Origin: Fremontodendron californicum | Lineage: Eukaryota; Streptophyta; Magnoliopsida; Malvales; Malvaceae | Length of the DNA stretch: 64,000 nt | NCBI GenBank assembly: GCA_030761205.1 | Contig: JAULJL010000028.1 | Location: 9,778,001 to 9,842,000, forward strand | Reading direction: 5' to 3' | The notes under the pieces: model-generated | What the model was told of the DNA's origin: nothing | The model's input: the letters and a program-made list of their open reading frames with translations, nothing else | The model's database searches: none | Part shown: positions 1 through 11,944 of the stretch, piece after piece | Numbering within the stretch: position 1 is the stretch's first letter | Layout of the letters: each line of letters starts with the position of its first letter | Translations under genes and position numbers: made by a program

Positions 1-1013
1 AAGAGGATAAATAAAAGTCAAAGAAACAAGATGTTCATAAACAACATTATAATAAAAGTCAAATTGAAAAAGTCTTTGAGCAAAGACATACCATAGCCTC
101 AGAATCTAGAACCCATCATTAGGCATGCATTAAGGTATTAATTAGAAGCATATGAAAATATAATTTAATAAAAGAACTTCCAATCAGATTAAGGTACAAG
201 TTGCAACAAAAAAAAAATATTATGTACTTACAGCAAGCAGGCAGAAATAACAAAGTAGCAGAAGAAGCAACCTACTTTGAGCATCTGCGGACAACAATAT
301 TCGCAACTGGGTACATATTGCATAACTATATGTACATAACCTGAAACTATATGAACATATTGCATAACTATATTTACATATAAAAACACTATATGTAGTT
401 TTTTGTATAGTGACAATTTTTAACATAAACCCGAATGAGTTACGCTTTTACATGTTAACACTCCTTAAAATCACCAATCAAGCAAAAATATAATGATTCT
501 TACTCCTATAATGCAAACCCTTAACCATAATACCTCCGTCTCATCGTTTTTGCCATTTAAAACGACTTTAAACTAACACAATTTATAAGAAATGCTTCAA
601 CAACATAAGCACAACTATATGTACATATAGCAAAACAATATGTACATATAACATACCTATATGTACATTCGTCCAAACAATATGTACTTTTCTATATACT
701 TAAACTTCCTACCCTAAACCTCAATGATTTAACCTCTTAAATATTAAACCTCTTTAAAATGGCATATGAAGCAACTAAACTATATGTACGTTCAACCAAT
801 ACTCAGAGAATATCATCAAATTCATATATTATTCTCTAAAATACAATCAATTAAGATATTATGTGCTCTCCCCTCCTTAAAATTACCAAAGTTGTAAAAA
901 ATATAATGATTCATACAACTTACGAGCATCGAGGAAAACAACAACAGCCATAGCCACAGTGAAATACAAGAGAGAGAAAAAATAGGGAAGGATAGATGCA
1001 GAGAATTGATCAC
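1..1013. other. AT-rich intergenic DNA with short ATATGTACATA repeats
   Basis: No gene is recognised here. The motif ACTATATGTACATA or close variants recurs at about 300-390, 610-690 and 780-790, so the stretch looks like a decayed simple or MITE-derived repeat. The short open frames translate to low-complexity peptides and look like chance. Confidence 0.5.
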
Positions 1014-1482
1014 CTGAAGTTGCCAGTTTTTTAGTTCCAAAGGATCGAAGAGCTCAAAGACTTTCACAAAGCCGTCTGAGTAAGCAACAACCTATAAAAT
1101 AAAACGAAAATAAGCTATGAAAATGCCAATTCTAAACGCAAAATAAACTATATGAGCTATTATGGAAAATTGGAAACATGAAGCAAAATAGCAAAAATAA
1201 AATAAGTTTTAAAACTCACCATTTTCAAACTCGTTCGATTGACTCTAAATTGAACATCTAAAACCTTCGATCTAGTTTTAAAACTTTTGCATAGCTTCCA
1301 TTCAAGAGGCTTTGTACCTAACAGAATTTACAATATCAATTGGCATTTTCGAAATATTACCACCAAAATGTAACAATTAAAAAGTCGGGAAAATAAATAC
1401 CGTCTACAAGCTCTTCCACAGGGTCTATGAGGCCATTAACTCCAGCTGATGCTATGGCATCCAAGTTTGGAACATCGGCAGC
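1014..1482 (-). pseudogene. Chimeric gene fragment: phosphoglycerate mutase exon fused to nucleoporin SEH1 exons
   Basis: Three minus-strand exons read in one open frame: 1482-1401, 1317-1220 and 1091-1014. The first begins after CTGCAG and encodes AADVPNLDAIASAGVNGLID, typical of the archaeal-type cofactor-independent phosphoglycerate mutase of plants. It then runs within the same exon into EELVDG, which matches the SEH1 WD-repeat nucleoporin. The second (KPLEWKLCKSF, VLDVQF) and third (AYSDGFVKVFEL, PLELKNWQLQ) exons continue SEH1. All internal donors and acceptors are GT-AG and phases match (1, then 0). No start or stop, and neither parent gene, is complete, so this is a captured fragment and not a working copy of either gene. 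Parent identities rest on remembered family sequences. Confidence 0.75.
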
Positions 1483-3506
1483 CTGCAGAGGAGTCTTAAT
1501 CCCAAATCTTGGTACTAATACATCCCTCAATCAGCCCAAATGCTTGCGGGACTGCCCATATTTATTTATATCTAACTTTAGGCCTTATTCCTTTTGAAGG
1601 CAGTGTCAGAAATGAACAAAATTGAAATTGAAAAATACCTTACTTCAGTGTGGTAAGTCAAGTAGCAAAGTCAGCAAAGGAGTCTGTTCCTACAGCAAGC
1701 AAAGATGCTCCAATGCTTCAACATAATCTAAAAAAAAAATAAAAAATTAAGCACACTAAAAACCTGAAGAAAAATAAAGTAATTGACATGATCAAAGAGA
1801 TAGAAGTTTGTCATTTTTTTGAAATCATAAATTATCTGGATTAACTTATTTAAAATGTGGCATAAATTTCAGTTAGAATATTGGCAATATATATATATAA
1901 TACAAATTGTAAATCCTGGCAATTCAATCTATTTGATTAAAAATCTAAGCAAATATTTCAAACTCAAATGGTAACCTGCTACAAAAGCATTAAATTATTA
2001 TTTCCTATCTTGAAAGACAAACTTGCATAAAATTTTCTTGATAATTAAATATACAAAGTGAATTCATAGAATTTAAGCCAAACTACAAAGATGGTATCTC
2101 TCCTATTATAAGCTAAGATTGAAAAAAATTCTATGCAAAAAACAACATGAACCCATTAAAAAGTGAATTAAAACAAACCCAATAAGCAGAAAAATAAAAA
2201 GAGAGAGAATTTATTATTACCTGTATAAAATAAACTTTAACGGTGATTAATGGAAAAGCTTTTAATTAACTGAAAATAATGATAAGAAGACAAAAGAAGA
2301 AGAAGAAATGGGTTTATTTAGATCGTTTAAAGCTAATGCTACTTTGTTCTATGGCTACTGGGTTTGTGAGAGAGGGGTAGGCTGCTGAGTGAGAAAAAGC
2401 ATGAGAACACAATGAAAAAAATCCAAAAACAAAGAGAAATTAAATTTGATTTTAAGGGTAAATTTGTCATTACAATCTCCTTAATAATAATTTTTTCTTT
2501 CTTCATTTCTCTTTTATAAATTATTGTTATTCATTAGACTATCTAACAATTATTGTACTGTAGATGTCATATTTTTCAAATTTTTCCAATTAACTATTGG
2601 TTGAAAACGGAATTAATATATATGGAGGTGATTAATAAATGGGGAAGAAAAAAAGTATATTGGTTGCATATTGTAGTATGAGTTATTTGGTTGTTCCAAG
2701 GTCTGATACTAAATACCCTTTACTTAACTATTTGTTGAATGCAAATTTGATCTTGATTACTTGGATTTTGAGACTCACATATTGAATAAGTAATTTGAGT
2801 ATTTTGCTAGCTAATAAGAACAACCGCAACCTCCCATATCTCACAATTATCTTTGTCATACAACCAACGCAAGTTAGTGAACAACCAAGAAAATAATACA
2901 TATTGGTTTTCAAAAATACAACCTCTTGTCTTGTGACATATATATAAATATATATATGTTAATTTGATAACTTTTTAATTTGCCTCTGGAAATATCTTAT
3001 GTCTATGTTTATACATGTAAAATTGTATCATTGACATCGTTTTTGTTATGAAAATGTTGGAATTAATTTGGAATCTAGCATGCTGAAATCCGGTCATATA
3101 TCAACTAAGCTTTTCCTGTAACTATTTCAGCAAAAAAATGTATAAAGAGAATCGAGTTTAAATGGATATATATATAAAGCATTCTTTTTTTTAAAAAAAT
3201 TATATTGGATAGAGTATTAATATTGAAAATATATCAACTATAATCGAAATAATTGCAATTTTTTTTTTACATATAATTCATGATCAAAAACTTAAATGTT
3301 ACGGATCGTTAATCATTTCCACTTTAATTGTGATGGATATGAATAAAAAATTAAAAAATTAAATTAATAAAAAATTAAAAAACAAAATTAAATAAATTCT
3401 AGGTCTAATAGAAAAACAATAAACCAAACTCCAAAGAAAAGCAACTAGCAAGTTCCATATAAGCTACTCAATGCCAATAGTAATTTTGGCATCTAAAATA
3501 TGAAAT
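1483..3506. other. Mostly non-coding, AT-rich; one possible unassigned exon fragment
   Basis: On the minus strand about 1715-1640 reads VEALEHLCLL, then a splice-like AG, then EQTPLLTLLLDLPH ending at a GTAAGG-like donor. It may be another captured exon but I cannot name the parent. The remainder (1730-3500) is AT-rich with no coding signal. Bases 2450-2570 resemble part of the terminal repeat of the Mutator-like MITE at 52,023-52,594. Confidence 0.35.
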
Positions 3507-3815
3507 CTAATGAGAGAGTGCACTCAAATCATCAATTATATATACCAGCATCTTTCCTCCATTGATAAACCAAAGCTTTTCAGAAATCAACCAAACTAAA
3601 CTCACATACGGTGCATGACTAAATAATGTAGACTTTAGATCATCCAAATTAGAAGCACTTTCGGTGAACAGTGGCAGGACCTGATTCATTATACTCACCA
3701 TTGGAAATCCACATCTGCAGCATAGAAAAATAGAAAATAAGCAATCAAAGTTAATTACATTCAATTCAACCCCACTGGAAGGTGCTAAGATTCTTTTTCC
3801 TATACTAAGTTTCAC
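3507..3815 (-). pseudogene. Unrecognised open frame within the captured-fragment cluster
   Basis: A 102-codon minus-strand frame. The part from about 3721 to 3507 follows a CTGCAG acceptor-like site and has coding-like composition (VSIMNQVLPLFTESASNLDD, LVWLISEKLWFINGGKM). It lies between the EMSY-LIKE fragment and the phosphoglycerate mutase/SEH1 fragment in the same orientation, so it may be another captured exon. I do not recognise a family, and it may be chance. Confidence 0.3.
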
Positions 3816-3940
3816 TAATTATGCAAATAATATTTATACTAAAACTATAGTTGTCAACATATTCTAACATTGTTGTTGACAAAGTAATGACTAGCAGACA
3901 CAAATGATTCACTTCATGCTAAGAAATCATATCCACTTAC

Positions 3941-4009
3941 CTCATTGAGATCAACCCATTCCCAGGTCTCATTTTCTGTATTTATATCATAAATCAGAGC
4001 ATGTCGCCA
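3941..4009 (-). pseudogene. EMSY-LIKE (ENT/Tudor-like) exon fragment
   Basis: A 69-nt minus-strand exon bounded by ACACAG before and GTAAG after encodes HALIYDINTENETWEWVDLN. This matches the Agenet/Tudor-like stretch of plant EMSY-LIKE proteins, chromatin readers, where the usual pattern is HALVYD followed by WVDL. No neighbouring EML exons were found, so it is a single captured exon. Assignment is from remembered family sequence. Confidence 0.6.
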
Positions 4010-4691
4010 CTGTGTAAAAATAATAAAATATACTGATTATGATTGAGGAATCCAAGACAAAGAAACATTAGATTAATACCATAACCCAAGACCCTTCAAA
4101 TTGAAATGTATAATTAGATGAACATGAACTTGCATAAGTAAAAAAAGCACGTCTTTATTTAATTATAATCTAGTAATTAGGAAAATGCATAATAAATTGC
4201 TTTCAACCATCTAAATCCTTGTGTTACACATAAAGTTGGACCAAAATAAAAAGCATGCATATATGGCAGACAAAAAGTTGGACCAATCTAGATCAGATAA
4301 TATAAACTAACAAAGAAATACTTCCCCATTCTTTTTCCACAAGAATTGAGAATATAAACTATGCAGAACAGTGCCACAATGTCACAAATATAGAAACAAT
4401 TAAAAAAATCCAACTCACATAAGTAATTGACACCAATATGTGACCTATCCATTCACCTTTCTGAATCAATATTGTTATCTTCAACATTACTTTTAAGCAA
4501 ATAGATTGAAACACTAAGGCATCTCCACTATTAATAAAAGCATCTAGAAATGTTATAACAACAAAAATAGTAACTTTCAATTTCATATACAAAATAAACA
4601 TAGTTAAATCATAAAATGCCAATAAATTAAATAACAAAAGCTGTCATACTACAACAAAAGTAAACCATAATGAACATGATCCATAGCTAAC
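4010..4691. other. Non-coding spacer between captured fragments
   Basis: AT-rich DNA between the EMSY-LIKE and ribosomal L35 fragments. If the cluster is transcribed as one chimeric unit on the minus strand this would be intron. The 92-codon frame at 4637-4359 is hydrophobic and low-complexity and looks spurious. Confidence 0.4.
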
Positions 4692-5021
4692 CTGGCGCTT
4701 GGTAAGGCGGCGGTGAATAGCTCTGGTCTTCTTGGGACGGAGATCAAGAGGCAAAAACTTCTTCTTATAGGCTTCCCTCTATGTAGTCTTTTGCTTCTGG
4801 GATATCACCGTCAAAACTTGTGCAATGAATAGCCTCACCACCTTACTAAAACCCAACACAAAAAAAAGCATAACCCAAACTAAAAAAAAATAAGGAAAAG
4901 AAGAAATGAAGAAGAAATTGAGTTACATCTTGGAGAGCATGTTGGAGCACCACCAGTGACCTTGAGTTGACTCAAGGACTTAAAAGCTGAACTTTCTCTC
5001 CTTCGTGTACCTTGATCCTTG
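4692..5021 (-). pseudogene. RPL35: 60S ribosomal protein L35 (uL29) pseudogene fragment
   Basis: Two minus-strand exons are recognisable. Exon 5021-4927 starts after TATAG and encodes ARIKVHE, then a frameshifted stretch, then QLKVTGGAP. It has lost roughly 12-13 codons around the usual KAELALLRVA segment. Exon 4845-4692 encodes KVVRLFIAQVLTVISQKQK, an in-frame TAG, then REAYKKKFLPLDLRPKKTRA and IHRRLTKRQ, ending at CAG|GTTAGC. The last exon of normal L35 is missing. The CT-rich leader typical of ribosomal-protein genes is visible on the minus strand at about 5110-5035, which shows that the fragment was taken from genomic DNA including introns and 5' flank. The frameshift, stop and missing 3' exon make it non-functional. 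Confidence 0.85.
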
Positions 5022-5413
5022 CTATAAACAAGCAAGGAAAAGGGAGAAGGGAGAAGGGAGAGGAAAAGATGAAAGGAAAGGAAAAAGGATGAGGTGCGGG
5101 CTGCCGATTGCGAGTTGGGCAAGGGTGGCAAAATAAAATTGATTTAAGGGAGGAAGATCTTGGCCAAAAAAAAAAAGAAGGGAGAAAGATGGGTAAGTGA
5201 TGGCAAGATTATAAGATAAGAGAGAAAAAACAGAGAAGAAAATAAAAGGAGAGAAGTGTTTTTAGATTTTATCTTACCAGGTTAACTGGTTGTCTCATCA
5301 TTTTTTTTTCTTTTCTTTTTTTCAATGAATCAGATGAATCAATATTCATCCAAGGGCCTCAATTTGTTGGAGCCTATCAGAAGTCTATATTAAGAAACTT
5401 TCCTTAGAATTTT
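5022..5413. other. 5' flank of the L35 fragment; purine-rich tract
   Basis: GGGAGAAG-rich tract at about 5035-5110 (the CT-rich L35 leader on the other strand), then AT-rich DNA up to the start of the segmental duplication. No gene seen. Confidence 0.5.
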
Positions 5414-5420
5414 CCACAAA

Positions 5421-5550
5421 TTAATGTACATGTCAATAACAACATTTTGACACGGTGGGGATGAGTATGACGTCAGATGTGCCACGTCATAAAATTTAAT
5501 ATTTCCCTATCCCGCACTGGTGCCACTTGTTCTTGACATGTACATTTTCT
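5421..5550. repeat. Small inverted-repeat element (about 130 bp MITE)
   Basis: Left end AATGTACATGTCAATAACAA pairs with the reverse complement of the right end (AATGTACATGTCAAGAACAA). It sits at the left edge of the duplication; the same element is at about 31,097-31,224 in copy B. Confidence 0.6.
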
Positions 5551-5559
5551 CTTACTTTT

Positions 5560-8500
5560 TTAATGTCTAATTGATGGATGAATATTAAGAGGTGAAGTTT
5601 TGTTTATTAGATTTGAAAAATCATGGATAAAGAATAAAACAGTTTTAAGCACCGAAGGTTTAAAAAATAAAAATTATTTCATTCATCGTTAGTGGAATTT
5701 CGGATAAAAACTCAATTTTGGCTTTGAATTATTGCACGAAGATGGAGGATCAACCATGAAAACTTTGGAAGTTATTTGCTGAGATTGATAGATTGTGCTC
5801 TTCAATCAGACAAGTAGTGATGTGCAAGGTTTGTAGAGAAGCTAATGGAATGGATGTTGGAAAATTTGGCTTCATGCTCAAACAAGTTTTGGCATAAATA
5901 TAAAAAATAACAAAAAATGCAATGGAGTTTAAAACAAAGAAACCTGGATCCCTCAGGATCTTTAGATCGTGATTTACATGAGTTTAATGGCAAACAAAAC
6001 AATTTTATCAACTATGTGTTTTAGATCATACCTAGTCAAGATCTTGTAATCTTAAGTGTGTCGTTCCCTGCACGAACTTTACAACAGAATGATTATTGCA
6101 TGATCTGTCCAAGACCACGAGCAACACAAGTGTCTTGCTTCCAACGGTGATCCACACGAACGGATTGTTAGAACCTTCTCAAGGCTCGGAGATTCACCAA
6201 TGCTAGTTGACAGGTTTTTTAACCTTAATCAAAAGGTTTTCTTTTGTTTTCTCTGAAGCTCGAAACACACCAAGGATTGCATGGTTCAACTACAAAGGAA
6301 GAATAACAAGAATGGTGAGGAGGATGTGCGACTAAAGTGTGAGAAGCCTTGGCCGAATCTCTTGATTTTCTCTCTAGAAAAATAGTTTTTCTCTGAAAGA
6401 AAAACTCTAAGATTTTTCACAAGTCAATCACCCACACTAAACCCCTATGGCCGGGCCACTAATAGGGATAAAGGGATAGAGTTTAATCCCCTTTGAAACT
6501 TCTAGCTAGATAGGAACTCTTCCCATCTCAAGAGTTCAACTCTTAGCCAAATTTTAACTATTAAAAGCTTGGTCGAACCTAGTCCCATTAGTGTCCATAT
6601 TCGGCTACCAAGGATAGGGAAGGATAGGAGTTTAGTTCTCAATCAAATTCCTAGTTGAAGAGAAACTCTTTCACCCTCAAGCATCCCAATTCAACCAAAA
6701 CTTTAACTTTTAAAGCCGTGGCCGAACCTATCCCATATTATGTCTATGTTGGTTGGCCAGTTTTACATGGAGAAGAGTTTGATTCTCAATCAACCTCTTA
6801 GAATCCTAATAGGATTCAACCAGTTAGGTTTGACAGAGTTTGATTCATAATCAGACTCTTTGTTCAAGTGAAACTCTTTCACCTAGCAAGTGTTAGAGTC
6901 CTAGTCAAAAACTCTCTTAGTACAGAGTTCAAACTTAGACATAACCGAGGCAATGTTCGGTTTAGTAAAATCCGAGAAGATAGAATTTGATTCATAATCA
7001 AACTCCTCGAAGATGAGAAACTTTTTCTCATTTCGGACAATTTCAAATTTCGGCCAAAATAACTTATCTTAAAACATGTCTACAATTAGACATTGTCTTC
7101 TTAAGACAAGCTTATCCACAATGTAATATTAAGACATTCTTATTTGGATTTCCCAAATCCAAGTTGTGTCTTAACTTTCCTAAAGTGAACTTATTCAATT
7201 AGGTCCTCCAAATTTAACATAAATTCAATTAAGTCATACTTAATCAAATCTCAAGTTTAATCCAACAATATTGTCCGATTGTATGTGACCCATTAGGTTC
7301 CCAACATGTTGGCAATGAGCATAAATTATAATATACGTTTTTCAACATAGTTTACAATTTATAAATATAGATTATGAGTGGGATTTAGCAACCCATTATA
7401 ACCACCCAAATGTTGAAAAGTTAAAGTGACCTCTTTTAAATCTTTTAGTAACCAATCTTTTAGTGTAATTCGATCCTTTCACCAAATACCCCAAAAAAAT
7501 CATGAACATGGTGTAGTGTCTACTCATGTTCAATCTATATTAGTTCTTGCTGCTTATGGTTAATGTTATGAATTTAGAGAAACAATTCCTCCTAAATTCA
7601 TCATGTTTGGGCCAAAGACTTTATTCAGTTAACCCAAGCCAAGAACATATGAGATATATCTCATATGTCACTTGGAATGGTGAATCCTCTCTGGATCACT
7701 CATCCACCTTCGCATGGTTCATGTCATACCCAAAATCATCCTACCATAAGCATTCCTTCTTGGGACCCGTTTGTGATGAAATCAAAGTATGACACTCCCC
7801 ATACAAGATGACCTGGTATCACAAGTCAAATGACTATTTATACGACTAGCACGTGAGAACATTTTAATAGACACTAGAGTGACGATACCAAATGAAGTTC
7901 TTACAGCGGGCCATGTTCAGTGAACTTGTTCAACAGACAAGAACCTACATGTTATCCCAAGTATATCCCTCATACTTCAACCTAAGAGATCTGTTGCTTA
8001 CTTCATAAGTAAGAAGGCTTAACATATATTAGTCTTTGAGCATTGTCAATGCTCCGTCTTGGCAATATGATGACCAGAAACAGTTTTAGGAACATGGCTT
8101 TGATGCATAAGGATCTCACAATTATAACTCTTTATAATTGCTTTGTAAGACCTTTATGTTCTATGGACTTCATCCAATTAATACTTAATAACTATTATTA
8201 TATATCATACTAACATGAAGAAAAATCTTGTATCACGAAGGAATAGTGATAGGTTTACATCATTAACTGTATATCTCTTGTCCAGTATGATTGACTTCAA
8301 GGTATATACTAACAATGACAGACTCGTTGGCTAAGGTAGACATTGAAAGGACCCAAATATTCTCGGCATGGTGGTAATTGTTGTAGTTCTGGTCTTGTAT
8401 TATTCCTCTGTCGTTTTTAGGGTCTGGTGCTCTTTGATGTTTCTGTCTATCAGACATTAATAGTAGACGGCTCTGGTCTACTCATCTTGTCTTTCTTTGT

Positions 8501-8600
8501 ATTTGATCTTTTTTTCTGTCAATTTTGGTTTTATGTTGTACCCTGTTTGTAATTCCATTTCAATTAATATATTGTGACCTATAAAAAATAAAAATAAAAA
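5560..8600. repeat. Degenerate retroelement-like sequence, copy A; no intact coding
   Basis: No gene is supported. The stretch is shared with copy B (31,230-34,675). The last part (about 8,450-8,600) has a T-rich run, TTTGTAATTCCATTTCAATT, then an A-rich AAAATAAAAATAAAAA tail, like the 3' end of a LINE. Bases 7,290-8,200 resemble non-coding parts of plant LTR elements, but I cannot name the family. The frame at 7547-7792 is present in both copies with changes and shows no domain. Confidence 0.4.
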
Positions 8601-8632
8601 GCCAAAATTATCAAAATCATGTATTTTAGGAA

Positions 8633-8902
8633 TAGATCTGTCCATGGGTCGAGTTGCAATCCAATTTTTTTAAATTTTTTTACTTTAGGTCGGGTTTGGA
8701 CCGGTTCGAAAGTCTGTTTAACTATTCACAAAATATTAAAAAAATTATTTTTTTATTAATATTTATATATTTTTATAATTAAAAAAGTTATTCATAAACA
8801 ATAATTCGGACCGAATCGGGTCGACCCGAATTTTAAAAACCTATATCCAAACCAAGCCCAATACGAGCCGAACAGATAACATGGCCTTTGGACAGGTCTA
8901 TT
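8633..8902. repeat. MITE family A (GTAGACCTGTTCATG ends), copy A1
   Basis: Ends resemble AGATCTGTCCATGGGTCGAG and its inverse GGACAGGTCTA. Between them are GC-richer subterminal blocks (GGTCGGGTTTGGACCGG, GGACCGAATCGGGTCGACCC) around an AT-rich core. This layout recurs about eight times in the window. Confidence 0.65.
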
Positions 8903-8949
8903 TAGAAACAATGAATTTTTATAAATACAAACCACTATTTCCAAGTTTA

Positions 8950-9295
8950 TTAAAATTGGACCGAAATTCGAATCGGTCGACAAAGTTTAATGATAAATAA
9001 ATAATAAATATAATTAATAAAAATATGTATTTTGCTTAATGATAAATAGTCTTTAATATAAAACTAAGAAGTTAAAGATTCAAATCTCATTAATTACAAA
9101 TATTTTTTTTTTAAAAATAAAAATATACATAACCGATTTTTTATCGGCTCAATCCAATTTTTTATGTCCCGTTTTAATTAATTCTCGGTTTAAATATACT
9201 ATTCGAATCAGATAAGTCATCAATTCTCGGTTCAATTGATTCAATCGATCGATTCGGTCCGATTTTTTAATCGACTGACTATTTTTGCAATATTC
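8950..9295. repeat. MITE family B (GAAAATCGGACCGAT ends), copy A1
   Basis: Left AAATTGGACCGAAATTCGAA and right ATTCGGTCCGATTTTTTAAT are inverted. The core includes the shared phrase ATTAATAAAAATATGTATTT. Copy B equivalent at about 35,028-35,365. Confidence 0.6.
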
Positions 9296-10032
9296 CGAAT
9301 CTGAAGCTATATAAGTTCTTAGATAACTCACAATTCATCAAGAAAAAATCCACCCATTCAACACGTTAATTAACGCCATGTGGAATAAATTTCATCACCT
9401 AAATATTGCAGCCATCAAAATGAAATTCCAACTCTATATATTTGTAAATTGTAATGCCAAAACCCAATCATATGTGAAGGGATGTGAATTGATATGTTTA
9501 ACTAATTATACTAAATTAAGTTAGAATCATTAATGTCAACATTGATTCATTCGGTTGATTGAGTACTTATTAATGTCTTGACAAGTATCAAGATTCGAAT
9601 TTTACCAACAACTTCAATTGGTGAATAATCTGTATAAGTACTATTATTAGTTCTCTCTAAAACTTGTGATATATCCTGATCCTAAACTGAATAGTTTCCC
9701 TCACCTAAATTTTTTGTCATAAAAAAAGAGTTAAAACCATTAATTACTAAGTCATGAAAAAATTGATGATAGTCCTAAAGTTGATTTAGAGTAATTAATT
9801 TTCAAAGTGTAAATTCTATCAATTTATGCAATCGAGCATTTGACTTGAGTGATTGTTATGCATTTTTTTATTCAAAAAGCAGAATTTGCATCCTTTTCAT
9901 AATAATAAATATAAAATCTTGTTAATTTATATTCCTCTCTTCTAATTTGTTGATAAAGCAATTTTCAATTCTCAATCATATATGATAGCCAAAAACAAAA
10001 CAAAATGAAAACAAGTAATAATATACTTGACT
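9296..10032. other. Non-coding DNA of the duplication, copy A
   Basis: AT-rich, alignable to 35,370-36,088 in copy B, no coding or repeat structure that I can define. Confidence 0.5.
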
Positions 10033-11304
10033 TAGACTATTTAAGAGTCGGGCTACCCACTCGGTTTAAAAAGTGTTGGATATCAATTAATTTATTTGTA
10101 TGTATAAATACGAAATACATATACGAATATGTAGGTTGTCGTAAATAGATACACGGTGTATTATTAATGTACACAATTGATATCAATATTGAATGAGAAA
10201 TTGATCTCAAAGGTATCCACTTGAAGAGGAAGAAGTTGGTTGATATTTAGCTTAGTGTGGAATCCTACATAGAAAACACAAAAGCTTATGCTTGTGTTTA
10301 TATAAGCTTAAGTTCAATGTTGGGTTGGGCCCCAAGGGGCACCCAATTTTTTTGTGAAGGGTGAGGACCTACACAAACTTGGGCTAGACCACACACGAGC
10401 ACCAGGCCGGGTCGAGCTTGGGCCAAAATTACTTTTTTTCTGTCCAGCCAACTAATTTTTTACTGCTCAACCGACCAACCTGTCTAATTTAAGACATGTC
10501 TGTTCGGTCCAAACCGATACAGTCAACCGACCAAGTGGCATGTCTGATCAACACATGTCTGATCAAGACATGTCTTTTCGGACCAAACAGAACCGTTGTT
10601 CGAACGGTTCTTACCAACTGTTGTGTCTTTTCCAAACGGTCTTCTGGTTTCCTATTTAAACCCGAGAGCAGTGTCTATTTAAAAACTTAATTTTTCTCCC
10701 CCTTGCTCTCGATTTTTCCTGCTGTCTTCTGAGAGAGACCGACTTCATCTTTTCTAGTTCGCTGTGTTGCCTTTGAGTGTGCTCTCAACAGCAACTTGAT
10801 TAAGGAGACCTGTGAGATGATTTGCATCCATTCTGTAAGCACCTAAGACACAGGCAAAATTCGTCTTAAGATCAGAGGTTCTACCTTGACTCAATCTTGA
10901 TTTTCTGTGTACAAATCAGTTCTGTAAGTATATGCTCTTTGTTATGTTCATATATTGAAATTCGGTTCTAGTGAATAAAACATAATATGTTTTGCTACTT
11001 GTTTAATTCTTCTTTTATATTTATACAGTATTGAAACTAAAACCTGCTTATGTTCGAACTCAATTTGGAACAACAAAAAGTCAGGCCCGTATTGAATCGG
11101 GTTTGGGTAACCATATTTTTAATTTGGATCGGTTCGATCCGGTCTGAATTATTATTTATTAATAAAAAATATTTTTCATTTAAATTTAATTTTAAAAATA
11201 TATAAATATAAATATTAAAAATAAATTATTTAATATTTTTTAAATAATAATTCGAACTTACGAGCCGACCAAAGCCCGGTCTAGCCCATGAACACCTCTA
11301 CTTA
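10033..11304. repeat. MITE family A copy A2, split by a solo LTR
   Basis: The left part TAGACTATTTAAGAGTCGGG (10,033 on) and the right part ending AGCCCATGAACACCTCTACT form one MITE of family A, interrupted by the solo LTR at 10,074-11,075 and its AAAAG target duplication. Confidence 0.6.
10074..11075 (+). mobile_element. Solo LTR, 1,002 bp, copy A
   Basis: The sequence begins TGTTGGATATC and ends GGAACAACA, giving the TG...CA and TGTTG/CAACA inverted ends of an LTR. It is flanked on both sides by AAAAG (10,069-10,073 and 11,076-11,080), a 5-bp target duplication. TATTTAAA near 10,650 could be a TATA box. No internal element sequence adjoins it, so it is the product of LTR-LTR recombination. 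The orthologous LTR in copy B (36,130-37,118) has the same AAAAG flanks, so insertion preceded the segmental duplication. Confidence 0.85.
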
Positions 11305-11698
11305 GAACAATCATGAAACCAATCTTTTAATTTTTAACATCAAATTCTATTTCTTTCTTTTTTTTGTTCATTAAATTATGTTTCTCTAATCATCAATTAA
11401 TAAAAGAAAAACCCAAAAAGATAAGAATATCATTAACTTGAATCTTATTACAATTAAGGATGATTGTACAAATGAACCAAAGATTTAAAATTATATGTAT
11501 GTTTCTTTTTCTTGGTTACAAAGTGTACAAGTAAAAAAAGATTAACAAAGGAAAGAATCATTAAGCTTATTAACAGGAATTGAATGATGCAAATGAAAAA
11601 ATAGAAAATTTCATGAAGAAATCATTAACATTCTTGTATGGCAGAACCATAACTTTGAGTCTGATCAAAGAGCAGCCATTGGAGTATTCTTCAAGCTC
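11305..11698. other. 3' flank of TIR gene copy A
   Basis: AT-rich DNA matching 37,347-37,737 in copy B. It would be the 3' UTR and downstream region of the minus-strand TIR gene; no other feature seen. Confidence 0.5.
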
Positions 11699-11944
11699 TT
11701 AATCATCTGCTCCTCTTTCATTCTCAATCAAGCTTTCGATCACCATTTCTGAAGCACTTGTCACCACATCCGACCAATTCCTAAATAACATTGAGAAAAA
11801 AAAAAGTTGGTAAAAATATTTCCACAAGTTTATGAAATTAGCCAAAGAATTAAGTTTTTTTTTTTTTTTTTTTTTTTTTTACAGAGAAGACCATAGCTTG
11901 GGATAAGGGAAGTATTGCAGATACTGCGATTCGAAATCCAAACC

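Noticed and set aside
5384..5392. TCTATATTA resembling a Helitron 5' terminus
   Set aside because: It is on the plus strand and close to the duplication edge, while the captured fragments read on the minus strand; no matching CTRR with hairpin was found, so it is probably chance.
7547..7792. 81-codon frame conserved in both duplication copies (also 33,635)
   Set aside because: Conservation follows from recent duplication; the peptide has no family resemblance and lies in retroelement-like DNA.
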